A stretch of 64,000 nt of DNA from Crotophaga sulcirostris (lineage: Eukaryota; Chordata; Aves; Cuculiformes; Crotophagidae), in contig VYZB01000211.1 in NCBI GenBank assembly GCA_013397455.1, forward strand, positions 779,757-843,756. The letters run 5' to 3'. A program made the translations under genes and the position numbers. Below, piece by piece: positions 1-13,666 of this stretch (its first letter is position 1; the number at the start of each line of letters is the position of its first letter). The notes under the pieces are model-generated. The model did not search any database, was not told the DNA's origin, and was given only the letters and a program-made list of their open reading frames with translations.

Positions 1-3000
1 CCAGATAGGTTCAGCAGAACAAGAGCCCATGCCTGGTTTCAAAGACTTGGAAAATTGCTCTAAATTATTCACACAGTTCTAACTGGAAATCATTCTTATA
101 TATTTCTGCATGCACACAAGTGTGTGTGTTTCTGTATATATAAATAAAATAAATAAAAAGTCATTGCAATATATATTACACAATGTAGCTCAATGTTCTG
201 CTTTGCTATAATCTTATATAAATCCAGCTTGCACAAATTTAGCAGGTGCTTTTAAATTTATATACATAAATGTAAATCATATGTCATTATGCACACACAA
301 ATTACATTTTCACACACTCTGCAGTTTACCTCATTTGATGCTGAAAAATACATAATTTCATTCTAGGTAATGATAAAGTAAAGGAGGGAAAAGACATATA
401 TGTTCATTTAAATTGTTAAAGCTAATTTTTTTTTTTAGGTCTGAATTAAAAATCTACTGTACTGACCCTGTCTTGCACAATATAATTCCCTAAAACTTCT
501 AAGTCACTCAATGATAAGAGGCTGATCTAAATGCTTCCACTGCATTAATCAAATACCAGGTCTAATTAAAAGAGCCATGCACAAAGCTTTTTCAAAATGT
601 TGCTCAGGTATTGCAATAATTTCTGATCACCCAAGCCTGGAAGACAAATAATTAGAGCTGCCAGAGCATTCTGATGAGTGATGTCAGCATCTCCAAGTGA
701 CCTTCCCTCCACTAATTAATTTTCATCTTAAGAAAAGAGACCCTGTTGTTGCACATTATTAATTGAGTTCACTAAAAGATGCGCCTGATTAATTTTTGTT
801 GATAATACTTGTCATTCTATGCAGCGGCTGTAATCATTCTATTGGGTTTTATTTTTTTAAGTTGATCTAGGTCTTTTACTATGTGACTGATACAGTACCT
901 TCCATACAGAATACTGTGCGTAAGGGCATAGTCTATAATATGAGCACACAATTTGCATTGTTGCTGATAGTTTAGGTCAAGTGGAACTTTAATGTCTAGT
1001 TTGCTAACTTATTTTCAGTTGAGTTGATTGAAATTTTTCCCTGCTACATCCTGGGACTTTCTTCAGTTTCCCATTTTAAAGGGTTTCTCACCTTTTTTTG
1101 ACATACTCCTCATCTCATACCTGTCTTTGATTTTCCTGCCAGATAAAGAGTACTGTGTGGCTGGCTCATAAAAAATATCCAGGAATCTCAAAACTGGTAA
1201 GAGTACCAGGACAAAAGCCATAGTCAGAAGGATGACAGCTAGTGGAGCCAGAGCACAAAGCTAAGCCTTCTCTACAATGAATTATCACAATCACGAGTTT
1301 GATCTATCCCAAAGAGTTCTCCCAAGCAATGGTCATGTCCATTCTGTGAGAGAGCAGGGCCATGGACTTCAGTACAAATGTGGTCACTGTGAGGCTCTTG
1401 GTACAAGGTGGGAAAAAGGGAGGTGTCTATTGCCACATGGGTAGGAATAAAGATGCAACATCAAGGCCAGTTTCATTTGCTAATTTAGATGTGGCTACGG
1501 AAGAAACAATGGGATAAACTCTCAAAAAATAACTGAATAACAAAGCTACAGGTAGGTAACTTGGTCTTCCATTTCCTCATTTCAATGACACCTCTCAAAC
1601 CTTTCTCTGAAAGTCATCTAGTTCATATAGTTAAGTGTTTGCAAGAACAGGGAGAGATGAACCAAAGGACAACCTTCAATTAACAGGTTTCTTTCACTTC
1701 CTTAGGTCATGGTTCATATAAGTTTGTAAAGGCTAGTCCTACGTGTTTCTATATGTGAAGAGACCCACACACCTGAACATGTTGGAGGTCTTAAGTGCTC
1801 ATGAACCCCTTGCTCATAATGAACACAGCTGGACATACTGCTGTGTAATGATATGCAATACATTACCAAGGACTTTTCAGGAGGTGAAACCGATTTCCCA
1901 TTAAATGATCTTAAAACGTATAGGCAATGTAAGCCATGAAAATATACATATTTTTCCCTACTTTGAGGAATATTTTAATCAAGTTTTAATCAAGATAGCC
2001 ATGATTACCGATTTATCAAATATCAATTTAACAACAAAGATTATGGAAATTTTCCCCAAGCCAGTGAACAAAATATGATTAAAAGAGTTCTTCACAGCAC
2101 TGTGATGAAAATATGCATAACTCTATTGTTCAGCTATGCTCCAGCACATGAAGAGATCAACATATTGTAAAAGCAGTAGGCTATCTAGATCGAAAGGAAA
2201 AAAAAAAGGAGAGGGAATCATAAATTGCAGTAAAAATAATTATTTTACAGCAGTTTTGAAGGTCTATTTTCTTCTACATTGAAGCCTGGACTGCATTTTA
2301 TACACCTCAGATTGTGATGAAAGCAACACTGTACCTTTATTTATCTTTGCAAACATTCTTTACTGAGAAGTCTGGTTCCAAAGTTTGATTGATAGGCAGG
2401 TAATAAAATTATCTGAATGTGGAGAAATGTTTGTTACCTTGGAAATTTTTAAGTCCCCAAGCGTGTGTTTAAAAGCTTAGTACTGAATTTTAAATCTGTG
2501 ATTGTTCTTCATAAAATCTTTTCTAAAAAGAAATGTTGGTTTCTGCATTATCTTTTTGTTCCCCCCGCAATACTATACCTACAGCTGCAATAGCAGCTTT
2601 GATTTTTCATTAAAGAAGGTATTGATACATAAGCGAAGACATTAGCAGAGAGCTATTGGCTTCATCTCATTTCCTTTGGTTTTTCTTTCTTTGGTTAGAT
2701 ATATAAACACAGATCACAACTGTTGTTAGATCCCTTTTGCTACATCAAATTGCTTTTCATTTATTCAGGTTTCCTTTGATATGTTCTTCAAACAGATTCA
2801 CAAAATGCTTAAAACACAAACAAGCATCTTAACATAACTAAGCTATTTGCCCCAAGACCTGGAGGGAAGATGGTGAAGAAATGTTTTGTTGTTTGTATTC
2901 TTAAATACTTTGGATACTGCCAGAATGAGGTTGGGATCATACACACAAAAGGCAACTTTACAGAAAAAAGATTTAAAACATCCTTAAGCACAAAAAATAA

Positions 3001-3170
3001 TTACCTAATATGTTCAGTATTTCACTGATGCTTAAAAATGGTTAATACAAAAAAATAGCATGTATTTAAAAATATTTTGTTCTTCATTATATACATTTCT
3101 GCAGGTATGATCACCAGGAGGAAGCAGTGGGTTCAAACATCCCCAGATCCACCCTGAAGTGAACGCACAG
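1..3170. other. Non-coding AT-rich stretch without recognisable gene
   Basis: I see no CR1, no RNA gene and no convincing coding frame here. The open frames are about 60 codons with no recognisable motif and look fortuitous. It contains short A/T runs, a small TG/TA patch near 121-170 and a TAAT-rich block at 590-860 that is listed separately. It is best read as intergenic or intronic sequence. Confidence 0.7.
590..860. promoter_or_regulatory. Candidate conserved non-coding element, homeodomain-site rich
   Basis: This block is denser than its surroundings in TAAT/ATTA cores. They include AATTAATT near 713, ATTAATTG near 759, TGATTAAT at 786-793 (a PBX-HOX-type site) and TAATCATT near 830, interleaved with non-repetitive, moderately GC sequence. 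That texture is common in vertebrate developmental enhancers within gene deserts. This is inference from motif texture only; AT-rich DNA produces TAAT by chance and conservation was not tested. Confidence 0.2.
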
Positions 3171-3202
3171 ATGCACACACGTGCACATGTGCACACACAC
3201 AC
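3171..3202. repeat. 32-bp alternating purine-pyrimidine (CA/TG) tract
   Basis: Every step from 3171 to 3202 alternates purine and pyrimidine, mostly CA/TG with a CG step. The core 3181-3194 (GTGCACATGTGCAC) is a perfect 14-bp palindrome. Such tracts can adopt Z-DNA and often behave as polymorphic microsatellites. The structural property is known for this sequence class; any function here is unproven. Confidence 0.8.
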
Positions 3203-6200
3203 TAGCTTAAGCAAGAACCTGTGGGAAAATAGATGTCTTCCTGAGCATCTCTAAGAGGTAGTACTTCCCCTGTGATAAATATTGAGTTTGTATGAAACAA
3301 AGAACGAATCTGTTAAAGTACAACAACTGCGTATAAGATTTACCCAGGTTTTATAAGTTGTTTTTCCTCTGTTTCAATGCCATTAAGCCAATGCTGACAT
3401 TACAGTTATGCCAAATTAAGTCCCAGCTGCTGCAGGAAAGGCTGTGGTTTCCTTTTTTTCCTTTTTCTTCCCTTGGATAACCAAGTGGCTGCAGAATGAG
3501 TTGATCCACTGCATGATGATCTAGTGGGAAGTAAGCTTTGAAAATCAGGGTTTTTTTTTAAAAAAATATATTTTTCTGTCCTCTCAGCCTGTTGAACTGA
3601 TTCTCCGTGCTGATACAGCCATTTGATTCACTTTGATGGCAAAGTCAGGGCCAGGGAACAAGGACTGCCACTTGCCAGAGGCAGCTTGGCATTGTATTAG
3701 CTTTCTCACAACAACAGATCAATCACATCCTCAATTTTACCATCTGACCATGTAAATATGGCTGAGCAATGTTTCTCTGCCAACTAAACTACACTCCCTT
3801 TCCCCTCCCTAAGTGGGAAATTTCCAACCCTACTCCTAGCTCCAATAAAACTTGTTGCCTGGTCTTCTCTAAAGAGATGACTGGGGTGGAAATCAGCTCC
3901 CAGCTGTAATCACCTAAATTAGTTATCTACATGTGAACTAGGTGTCAAAGCTCCCAACGTATTCAGTGGAGGACAAGGATTTATTTATTTCCTTAAACAG
4001 AGGTGCTTGGGAACACCATACAAAGCTCTAGACAACTGCTTGAGGTTGGCAGATATGGCATAGGACCTACAAGAGACCCACACACTTATGGAGAGACAGC
4101 CAAGGACTGGTGAAATAGCTTGAGGTGTCTCAAAAGGCATTAGATACCACTGTAGAGGGCACTGACTGTAGCGATATTTTGGCTGGCAGTAATAGGAGCT
4201 CAGACACCTCACTCCTGATTGACTACATCTACCTATTGAGTTGTGAGCTGAATGCAAACCCTCTTTACAAGCTTCAAACTGGCAGCTTTCTCCAAAATCT
4301 TTTTTTCTCCAAACTCACTTTCTATGTCACCTCCTCTAATGAAAATACCAGGTTAGCGTAATGTAAGCAAGTCATACTATGCTGCCATCACCTAGTGCAA
4401 TTTTTATATTTTACACCTCAGGAACTGCTGGGTACAAGCTTCTTACAAGCTACTGCTAGTTCTGCTTTGCTGTTTCCCACTGTCTTTGGCTACAGCACTA
4501 CCCTTGGCTTCTGTCATCAAATCAGCAATTAGCTATTCTTGTCTTTTACAACTTTTGATCCTTTGACAGAATTTCAGCAGATATTGTTCAGCTGTTATTT
4601 CACCTTAACAATCCTGCCCCTGTGAAGAGTCAAACAGACATACAAGAAGCTTACCTGATTCCCTCACAACCAGGTAGCCCAATACACAAATCTTCCCTCT
4701 CTGTTCCTCTGGCATCACCTATTTCCCCAGAATTAAAACTGGAGGGTAAATACCAGCAATCTGCTTTGAAGGGTTTAAAGAAACTACCACCTCATCAGCT
4801 TGCAGACACCATTAATCATCCGAGATATACACTTTCTTACTCCTGTAGAAAGTGACGTGAATTTGTTGAAACCGCTGCACCTCATGTTTGCTTCCCACTG
4901 AGAGGAATCCAGAGCCCCCTATGTGATTCCACTCAAATTAAACGACAGAAAAAAGCAACTTTGCAGGCTGCAGAAAGGCTTGACAAAATCAAGAGAAGTT
5001 CAATCTTCTCCTCCTGTGCTTTGCCTTTATACTTCTAGTCTTGTAAAACGGGTACTTTTCATTTCAATATCCAACAGTCCATCTAACCTGCATATAAGCA
5101 TGAGTCCTCACTACCTGGACCCCTAGGCAGTTTCAATCACTCATGATCTAATAATCTCCTAGAGTTTACATTCAGGTGGGAAACAATCAATATTAGTACC
5201 TGCATTCAGGGTAAGATTATGAGGGGCACTTGTCTCCATTATACACTGGTGACCCCACTCTGGAGACAGCTGCAAGGGCTGTTCCAGCCACAAGAAAAAC
5301 AGCTCCCAAGTTGCTGGGTCCCAGAGCATCCAGTCAGGAGCCAAAGGTGTGTAGAAGCCTGACTTCACAGGTTTTTTCATGCCTCCAATTGCAGAGACTC
5401 TTAATGCCACATCCCAGCTGCCATATTTGTGTGGTCCCTCTGACTGCAGTAAAATTGTTCACATGCTCAGATGGGTTAGGCCGACCAGGTTTGACTTACT
5501 AGTGATGGATTTTATTTTGTGTGACTGAAAGAACAACATCAGCTTATCATACTCTGACTACCACAGATATGCATCAAGTGATGACTTTTGCCTGCTGACC
5601 AGGGCTTATTGAAACTATGAGTTATGGATGAGAGACTTTGCTGTCTTTTACACATCCCCTGAGTCTTCCAGTCCTTCAAATAGTCTCCAACACTAGCACT
5701 AGGCCAATGACATACAATGATAAAGTTTTATTGCTATTGTAGACTTTTCCAATTTAGAGTATTCTCAGAGTCATCTTCGTGTGTAACTCTATGCATGCAA
5801 ACACAGTATATGTGTAATTGTTTTGGATGATATAAGCTTCCATCAGAAAGAAGATAAGCTGAAATTACCAAATGTGTTTTCATCAATGACCTCCTACTAT
5901 GCTCAAGAGTCACTGGGTTAAATGTCAATGATCTGATATCCACCCTGTAGCAAAGCAATCTCTTCATTCACATAATATCTACTATTATTCCAAGTACAAA
6001 TCAGAGCAACTGTTTTCCCATTTACAGGATTTATTTAGCTATTTGAAGTAATTTTTCTTGTGAAATCACTGATAATATCATCTAAATAGTAAAGTGAATG
6101 ACTTGAATCAAATTTCCTCCAATCTAGGCACGAGTTTTGTGTGTCAGCAGGAACTTTCACAACACATTGTTTTGTAGAAATAAAGATATATATAGGTATA

Positions 6201-9200
6201 TTAAACCTATCTTTTTCCAAAGCATGATTCAAATCTCCTGTCAAGGCTTTAGGTTACCTTGGAGGCGGGAGAAGGAAAAATAACACCAACACACCGACAC
6301 TCACATATAAAAAAACCAAACAAAAGTTGCCAAAAAACAAACCCACGAAAAATCAAGCTAAAGCAGTCCCAACAGAACCGAGGAAGGACCTTGTAACCCT
6401 TCATTGCAGTTACCTTTTTTCAGAAATATTCTTAAAAGGTCCTGAAGATAAAAGAGGAGGTCAGACCTCCCAGCAGACTGTAAAATAGTTTGACTGGCCA
6501 GTTGATGATTCTCATTTCATCCAGAGCTGGTTCCCTTCCTCCTGCTGATCACTGCACCACAACTATGAGACTCCTGCTGCTTGTCACTTCTACTTTCCTA
6601 TTTAGAAACAGAAAAATGTGCCCTGCCAGTGGCCTTTTGCACTTCTGCCTTTGCTTGCCTTCTAGCTGTGGTGTGTGCAGTGGTCTTTGTGACCCCTATT
6701 CTTTTTTTGTTTGCCTTCACCTCTCTCTCAAAGACGTTATGAGAAACAGAAAGCACAACATGTGTCCAACATCCTGAACTGCCTCTGCTCCTCTACCTTT
6801 AAGGATCACATTGTCAAGCCAACAATGGCTCTGCTGGCCTCTCTTTTGCTCCCTGGGATACAGTCCCATTTGAATTTCCTGTATTCATGAGCTCCCTATT
6901 ACTTGCTGTCCAAGGTTCATCACATACAAAACTCTTCCTATTCTCACTCTGGGAGATATCAATCTTGTTTCCCAGAGTAAGAGAGTTCACCCATTATCAT
7001 ATAATGTAGTCCCTTTCCAGGGCACAATAGATAAATATTTCCAACGCTTCTTTTAAAGCTAACAGTGAAAATATGTTAGAGCAAAATCAACAGCAGGCTC
7101 ATTACGGTCTCAGAGTGGAGATGGAAGATGAGGATAGAAATAAAGAATGTAAAACTCTGGATATCAATAATTAAAGGTTCAAGTCAAGTCTCTCATGCCA
7201 TATTATGCTTTGTCACTCATTATGTTGTAATCATAGGTGTAAGGAACAAGATTGTCTACACACGCAGGGATTACAGTCATGAGAAGACAAGGACTTTAAT
7301 TAGCTGCAGTTCCAATTTTTAACTATTGCCCTTGTAATTATAGAAGGATTCTATATGTCTGATATAAAAACCTATCTTCTCCTCCATGTCTTCTACTGCT
7401 ATACAGCACCCTGGGTGCTTGCAGTGTTGGGGTTTTCTTTCCATTTTCATTTTCCAATTGATTTCCATTTGTTTCATTTTCTCTTGACATATCAGGAATC
7501 ATCAATCATGTAATTAAAAAGGAACTGCAAAATCATGATTGATTACTATCTAGAGCAAAGGAATGTGAAATCTCCACAACAATTGAGCATGTTCTGTGAA
7601 GGCCTGAATATCTCTCTAAGAAACTAGCTTAACTAGTACCACCAGCTTCACTCATATGGGAGGCAACGTTTAGAGGCAGTTTTTTCTATGATAAATTTTA
7701 TTTCATAGTTTTTATAATCAAAAGTCAGGAAACGAATCCTAAAAATAGTTTTTGTTTTGACATCTTCATTTCAATTAATCTTTTATTATACATTTCTAAA
7801 ATATGTCTCCATAGGAAAAATTGCCACATTTAGTCTACAAGTTGGACAATTGTCCACAAATGAGACAGCTGTTCTCTTTCCTCTAAGCCTCATATTTCAG
7901 ACTACAGTTCTCTGCCTCATTTACTGAGCAACATCCAAGCCCCACCTCAAAAATAAGTATTTTTTCCTTCATAGAATCTTTTTTTGACACATCTATAAAG
8001 TGTCAGAAAACCTCACAAACATTAATGAACGTACACATGTTTACAACACTTCGGGGGACAGGAATGCTATCTGCATTTTCAATTGTTGCTCCATCAAAAC
8101 AAAACGTCGGCTTAATTGCCGATGGTCCTTTTGATGGCAAGTGCAAGTAAGAGCCTTCCTTCACAATGCTGTGGCTGCATTCTTCACATCTGCACGTTTT
8201 CCAGTAGTCAAAGACATAGCAGAACTTACAGACTTCCCCAGATACCGCACATGTTTATTATGACTAGCGTAGCATTTGTAGTAAATGAGAGATCTGTTGT
8301 TAAAAATTCAGTGCATAAACAAGAAATATGTTTTGAAGATCCTAAAAAGGCATAAAACATGACTTATTCCTTTATAAATGTTAACTCCTATTAATCACTT
8401 ACTGACATAAGACATCAGTCCACAGAAAGTGTAAGATTGTATCTTAGGTAAAATACTAAATTATTATACTAGAATATAAAAAAAATCACTGTCTGGGTTT
8501 TTTAAGATACTCAGACTTTTTCTGCTTTGACATCCCAGACAAACTCTCTTCCGGGCAAGGGACAGCCCAGTAAATTCAATTCTGGTATAATAATCAACTG
8601 AAAATTGAAACTTACAATTGAACAAAGATGAAATGTGAAAAAAATAGGATTTTCTAGAGTGAAACATGGGTTTAACGATGCCCATAAGTAACAACTTTGT
8701 CCAGGGAAAATTAGAGGCTTCTGTAAGGCATTTAATCTCCACAGAAGTATGTGAAAATATTCTCTGAACAGACTATTTAACAAAGTTCATCCAGATACAT
8801 ATGTCCAGTTACATTAAAATACAAAATCTCCAGAACTGAACTAAGTGGCAGAGCCAGGATATAATGAATCTTGCCTCATCCCACAGTCCACGATGCTACA
8901 TTAATTAGCATTTTCAGTCCACTGCCCATGGCTATGCTGTTAATTTTACAGGCTTTTGAGTAACTCCTCTGCATCACCGTGGATGGTAATGTATCTTCTG
9001 GAGGGAGACAGAGTCAAAAATGTTTTTGCAACCCAGAGTTTGCAGGAGAACCCAGTGATTCAGCCCGAAAGTCAAGTTATCTTTTTCTTTTACAAATAAT
9101 AGATACCAAAATCACAAATCTAAAAGTACTGCAATTGTGCCAAAGCAAATGCTGATGTGAAGATCTGTGTTTAAGACACTCTTGTAGCTAGGAAAAGCAG

Positions 9201-12200
9201 AAGGGGCATCTGTTCCTACGAGAAAGATGGTAAATGTGCTGAACTTCCAAGAGGCTTGAAGAGATGGTAATGAGAAAGAGAAACCTTTGAAAAGGTGTTT
9301 GACCAGTGTGCTAAAAAGCTTTGCTATGGTTCCAGACATCCAATTCCATACCACAGCGTTGATTTCTATATTGCCCCATTAGTAGACGAGTGCAATATAT
9401 GCAACTGAATTCAGTCCCTCAGTTCTCTGCACAGTACCTGGAACCATTTTTCTGAACTCAACTTACATTCAGTGTACAAAAGAGTGCCTTTAAACGTTCC
9501 AAACCTTAAACCTATTACTACTACCTGAGCAGTGGTGTTCAAACTCACATAATTATCTGTATGTTAACTACTGTACAATTACCTATAGCTGATTAATTTT
9601 ATCAGATCTGGAGTCACCTTTTTGGAAATGTCATTTCACTTAAGTCATCTTCTGCTCCAGACAATCTCATTAAGCTTCAAGGGTTTGCCGTACTGGATCC
9701 ATCTTATATTTGGATCCTATCTATAGCACTAATGCCATTTGGGTAGATTTCTTGTTTGCAAACAGAAAATGACAATATTTCTCATTATTTGAGTTCTTCG
9801 TTTTTTGAACAGCTCAACACCCTCCCCAACAAAAAAAATCCCTACCAGTTAGAAAATCCTTTAAACCAAATAACTAAATAACTTCCTGAAAACATGTATA
9901 TTAATTTTTTGTGGTCGCAGTATAGACATAAATAAAAGAAAATATCTATATATCATTAAATTATGCTCTTTTCAAGTTTCATTATGTTTTCAATCTAATT
10001 TTTATATTCACATGGATATTTTTAAGGCAATACTGAAAATAAAATGTCAGGTATCTAATTTGATTTTTTTAAGTTGTTCTTAAAAAAAAAAAGTGAATTT
10101 TAATGTATTCCATGCATTTCCAATTGTGGTCTAAATAAATGACTATATAATTAGAATCACTTAATTTCATTTATATTATGACCTCTACTATTTTCAACTG
10201 TCATGAATTTACAGCGATACTGTAGGATGTTGTATTGACCTCGTAATATGATATTCTTTTTTTTTTTACCTTTGTGGACTGCATTAAAATCTGTCTGTAA
10301 AGGGTAGAGTGTGATTACAGTTAAAATGTTGTAAATTTGGGGCAAGCATTTGAGTGTAAGTGAAGTTTCACTGTTTAATAGAGTGCCCAATATGGTTGTA
10401 AGAAAAAAAGTCCAATTATAATAATAAGGAATACAATATAAGTAAAACATGACGAGAAATGAGACAAGCCCAGCTGATTAAAGCTCATTTCTCTTCTCAT
10501 GGAAGTGGATCATTAGAAAACTCAGAGTTGGTGCCATAATTTTATCCTGCACATCAACTCTCTGATTAAAATGTATATACGGGCTTTGGCATCTGACTCA
10601 AATAAGGCTATTCTTGCACTCTCATAGAGGGAACACAGGCACCATGGGGGTGAATATACAAAAGAGAATGGGAAATGACATGATCCATCAATACAGAGGA
10701 ATGGGGCAAGGATGTATAGCCTAAAATGAAAGGGTCACAGTAACTCAAAAAAGTCCTATGTAGATCTATGTGATGAGAGACATCTTATATGTCATTTACT
10801 AGAGCGGCATTTAAAAGAATATACTGCACAGGGTTCCTCATTATTCATTAGGGCTGAATCCCCATTCATTCTCTTTTATATGCCATTCTGAATCTGCCCT
10901 ACAGAGTCTTTTACAGGGAAATAACAATAAACTCTCTTATCAACAGCTTGTTGTAGCAGATACAATACATGGGGTACTGAGATCAAAAAGAGCATGAAAA
11001 GCATTTCTGCCAACATCGTACAAAATATTGAACATCTGCTATATCTGGGATCCTGGGAGTTGTAATTATAATTTTTGAAATCTGCACACAAGAGTTATAA
11101 ATATTAGAACTGTAGCCTGTGAAAGCTATGAAATATTTAAGTTGTTTGGCAGGTTTAAGAAAAACTCATAAACTTAATTTAAGCAGCCAAACACTGTATT
11201 TTTACAGATTTTACATCTTTCATGTCATTAGTCATATAAATTAAAGCAACCACGGTGCAGCACAGAAGTTGCAACGGCAAGTCTTGTGGGTAAAAAAAAA
11301 GGGTCAGCTTGAGATTTAAGACTTTCACCAACACTTCACCTTTCCACTTTTTCTGTATTTCAATTCTTGTATTGAATTTGTCATAGATGTATTTAACGCA
11401 TCCATTATCTTATTGTCTGTTAAATCCCAAAAATGTGCTTAATGTTGCACACATGTATAAAGACAATGGGCTCACAGGTTGTTTGGCACGAGTCTATCAA
11501 TGCAAAACAGTCCTTAACCCACCCTATTTAGACTGTTCAATGCGGTCAATGGCTCCTGTGAGCTACTGGTGAGAAATTCAGTCTTGCCCACCTTTCTTGC
11601 TTTAAAGGCAAGGCAAATGTATTGCATCCACATGGTGATCTACCCTTTAGGCAAGGCAGGTGTCTTACGTAGACAGTCATAAAAGGCATTGAGGAAGGAG
11701 CCTAGATAGTTTGGCAGGCAACAATGAAAAGGTATTGCCACACCTAAAAGGGTATCATCAACAAAACCAACATGATAGCAGAGGAGGAGTAGTAAGGTAA
11801 GTGAGAAACATAAAGCTGTGCACAGGGGGCTTTTCAGTTTGTTACAATCTTTTAAACTTTTTCATACGCATCAGAAATGTGCTGCATGAAGATGAGTGAA
11901 AAAAAATAACTGAGTGTAGACTAGTAAATGCAACAGTCATTTCACAGAAGCCAAAGTATGAAAAGACCCAAAGGCAAATTCTCATTAGTACAGTGTCTGC
12001 TCCACCTGTTAGATAGCCATATGCTACTAGTGAAAATGTAGCTCTGTAAAAGGATTTGGGTGTCACAAACTGTGCCACCAAAAGTGAAGAAAGACCTTAA
12101 TTTGAAAAGAAATAAAGCAAAGAATGGAAGGATGAGTCCAAATTTGCTCTCCATAAATCCAGTATTCAGCAAAGAACATTATTCTCTGGACAAGGAACTC

Positions 12201-12880
12201 ATCTGACATCAGAGATGTTACAGTTACAGATTAGTGTAGGGGAAATAAAGAAGAATGTGCCTCAGGGGGCACAAATATATACAACATATTCACAGAAATT
12301 CTCCTTTGAACTACTGAACTATGAGTAAACAGACAAACATACCCCCGGCCTTGACTTACCTAATAAAGCACGTATTTAGCGCCAGATGCCATGGGACTAT
12401 GAGATATTGTAGCAGGTATTAGTTAATTTAATGAACCTAATTATGATCTCACTTACCTATATTTTACACCAGCATAATACCATTGCATTAAGTAAAGCCA
12501 TTCATGATCTGCACCTTTGTGCTGCCCTGCCAGCAGAGTCTCTTTGCAAAGGTGCTGTATCCGGACTGAGACAGATATACCATAATTAGAGAGGAAGACT
12601 ACAAATATAGAGCTTTTCATGCAAACCCCTTTTCTAATTGTCAATTCAGGATTAGAGGAAAAATCTGTGCCTTGAATGTCCCCCATGCTACAAAGATGCA
12701 TGACTCTTCTGCTGGATAAACAAGGTCTGAGAGGTTTTCTCATGTTGTATAGGAAACTAGCTACTACATAGCAATGCAGATAGAAGGGCTTGAAAGGCCC
12801 TCTGGAGTCCCTACCTTCTTTCATTCAAGGTGCATGAGAAGCAGTGTGACCTTCAGTGTGTCCCTCTGCACAGTGTAGGT
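3203..12880. other. Long non-coding stretch, no repeats recognised
   Basis: I find no CR1 copy, RNA gene or supportable coding region in these 9.7 kb. The longest open frame is a 123-codon minus-strand frame at 12453-12824. It has no family motif, no splice context I trust, and stops just before an old CR1. Other frames of 75-97 codons overlap one another on both strands, the signature of chance. Low-complexity spots include a T run with an adjacent A run near 3550-3570 and an A/C-rich patch near 6306-6350. Confidence 0.65.
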
Positions 12881-13395
12881 GAGGTTGCACCCAGAAAGCA
12901 ATGTTCAGTGTGTGCCCCCCAGCTCAGAAGGGATGTGCAGAATCTGAAGAAGGATCCCAAGATGGTAGCAGAGATCTATGACGATGGTCAGGGACCTACA
13001 ACTCACAGTTGATGAAGAGACACAGAGAGGGTGGTCTTGTTTAATCTAGTGAAGAGGAGACTAAGGGGTGATCAAGCAGCAACCCACAATTACCAGAAGA
13101 GTAGTTACAAGGATGAGGGAGCTTAACTCTTCCATCAGTGGCAGACAATAGCAAAGGCCAAAGGCCTTGCGTTTTTTTTGCAAATTTCAAAATGGGCGTT
13201 AAGGAAAAATACTCTGTTGAGAGGGAACAGGTTGCCCAGTGTTGTTGTGGCAAATCCATCCCTAGAGGTCTTCAGCACTTGGTGAGACACAACCCTGGAT
13301 GATGCCTTCCAGCACTGGTGATAGCCACACTTAGAGCAGGAGTTTGCATTAGATGACCACCAGATCTCCCTTCCAAACAATATGTCTGCGACTCT
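12881..13395 (+). mobile_element. Old CR1 LINE fragment, 3' part
   Basis: The left end resembles the CR1 ORF2 C-terminal coding region (GAGGTTGCACCCAGAAAGCA, then a block equivalent to the usual GTTCAGTTTTGGGCCC). At 13051-13075 comes GAAGAGGAGACTAAGGGGTG, a strongly diagnostic CR1 string. Then GAACAGGTTGCCCAG at 13225-13239 and a degenerate tail (GAGCAGGAGTTTGCATTAGA at 13333-13352) match the 3' UTR of an older subfamily. No 8-bp terminal repeats remain, so this copy is more diverged than those to the right. Open frames crossing it on the minus strand (13041-13259, 13135-13449) are not genes. Confidence 0.75.
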
Positions 13396-13643
13396 TGGTT
13401 GTTTCTGTGACTGCTGGAAGCGTGCATTAGCTGGGAAGACAGCAAACACTTTCGTAAGAACTCAGTGACAGCAATGTTTTGATCTGTGTTTAACTATTAA
13501 ACATTGTAACATCACTTAAAATTGAGGGGGACAGGAGTAAGAACAGAAAGTATTTGCTCACAGTGGTGTGTCCAGGTGGACACTACTTGTTTATATTCTC
13601 TGTATCAATAACCTGGGGTCTCTACAGGGACCATGAGAACATA

Positions 13644-13666
13644 GTATGCATGCACAGCATGCATAC
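13644..13666. repeat. Perfect 10-bp inverted repeat with 3-nt loop
   Basis: GTATGCATGC (13644-13653), loop ACA, then GCATGCATAC (13657-13666). Both arms match exactly and form a tight hairpin; each arm is itself alternating purine-pyrimidine. The stem is too short for a typical pre-miRNA, and nothing around it suggests a terminator or attachment site. Confidence 0.8.

Noticed and set aside
12453..12824. 123-codon minus-strand open frame
   Set aside because: No recognisable motif, no reliable exon context, and a length compatible with chance in AT-rich DNA; it ends next to an old CR1.
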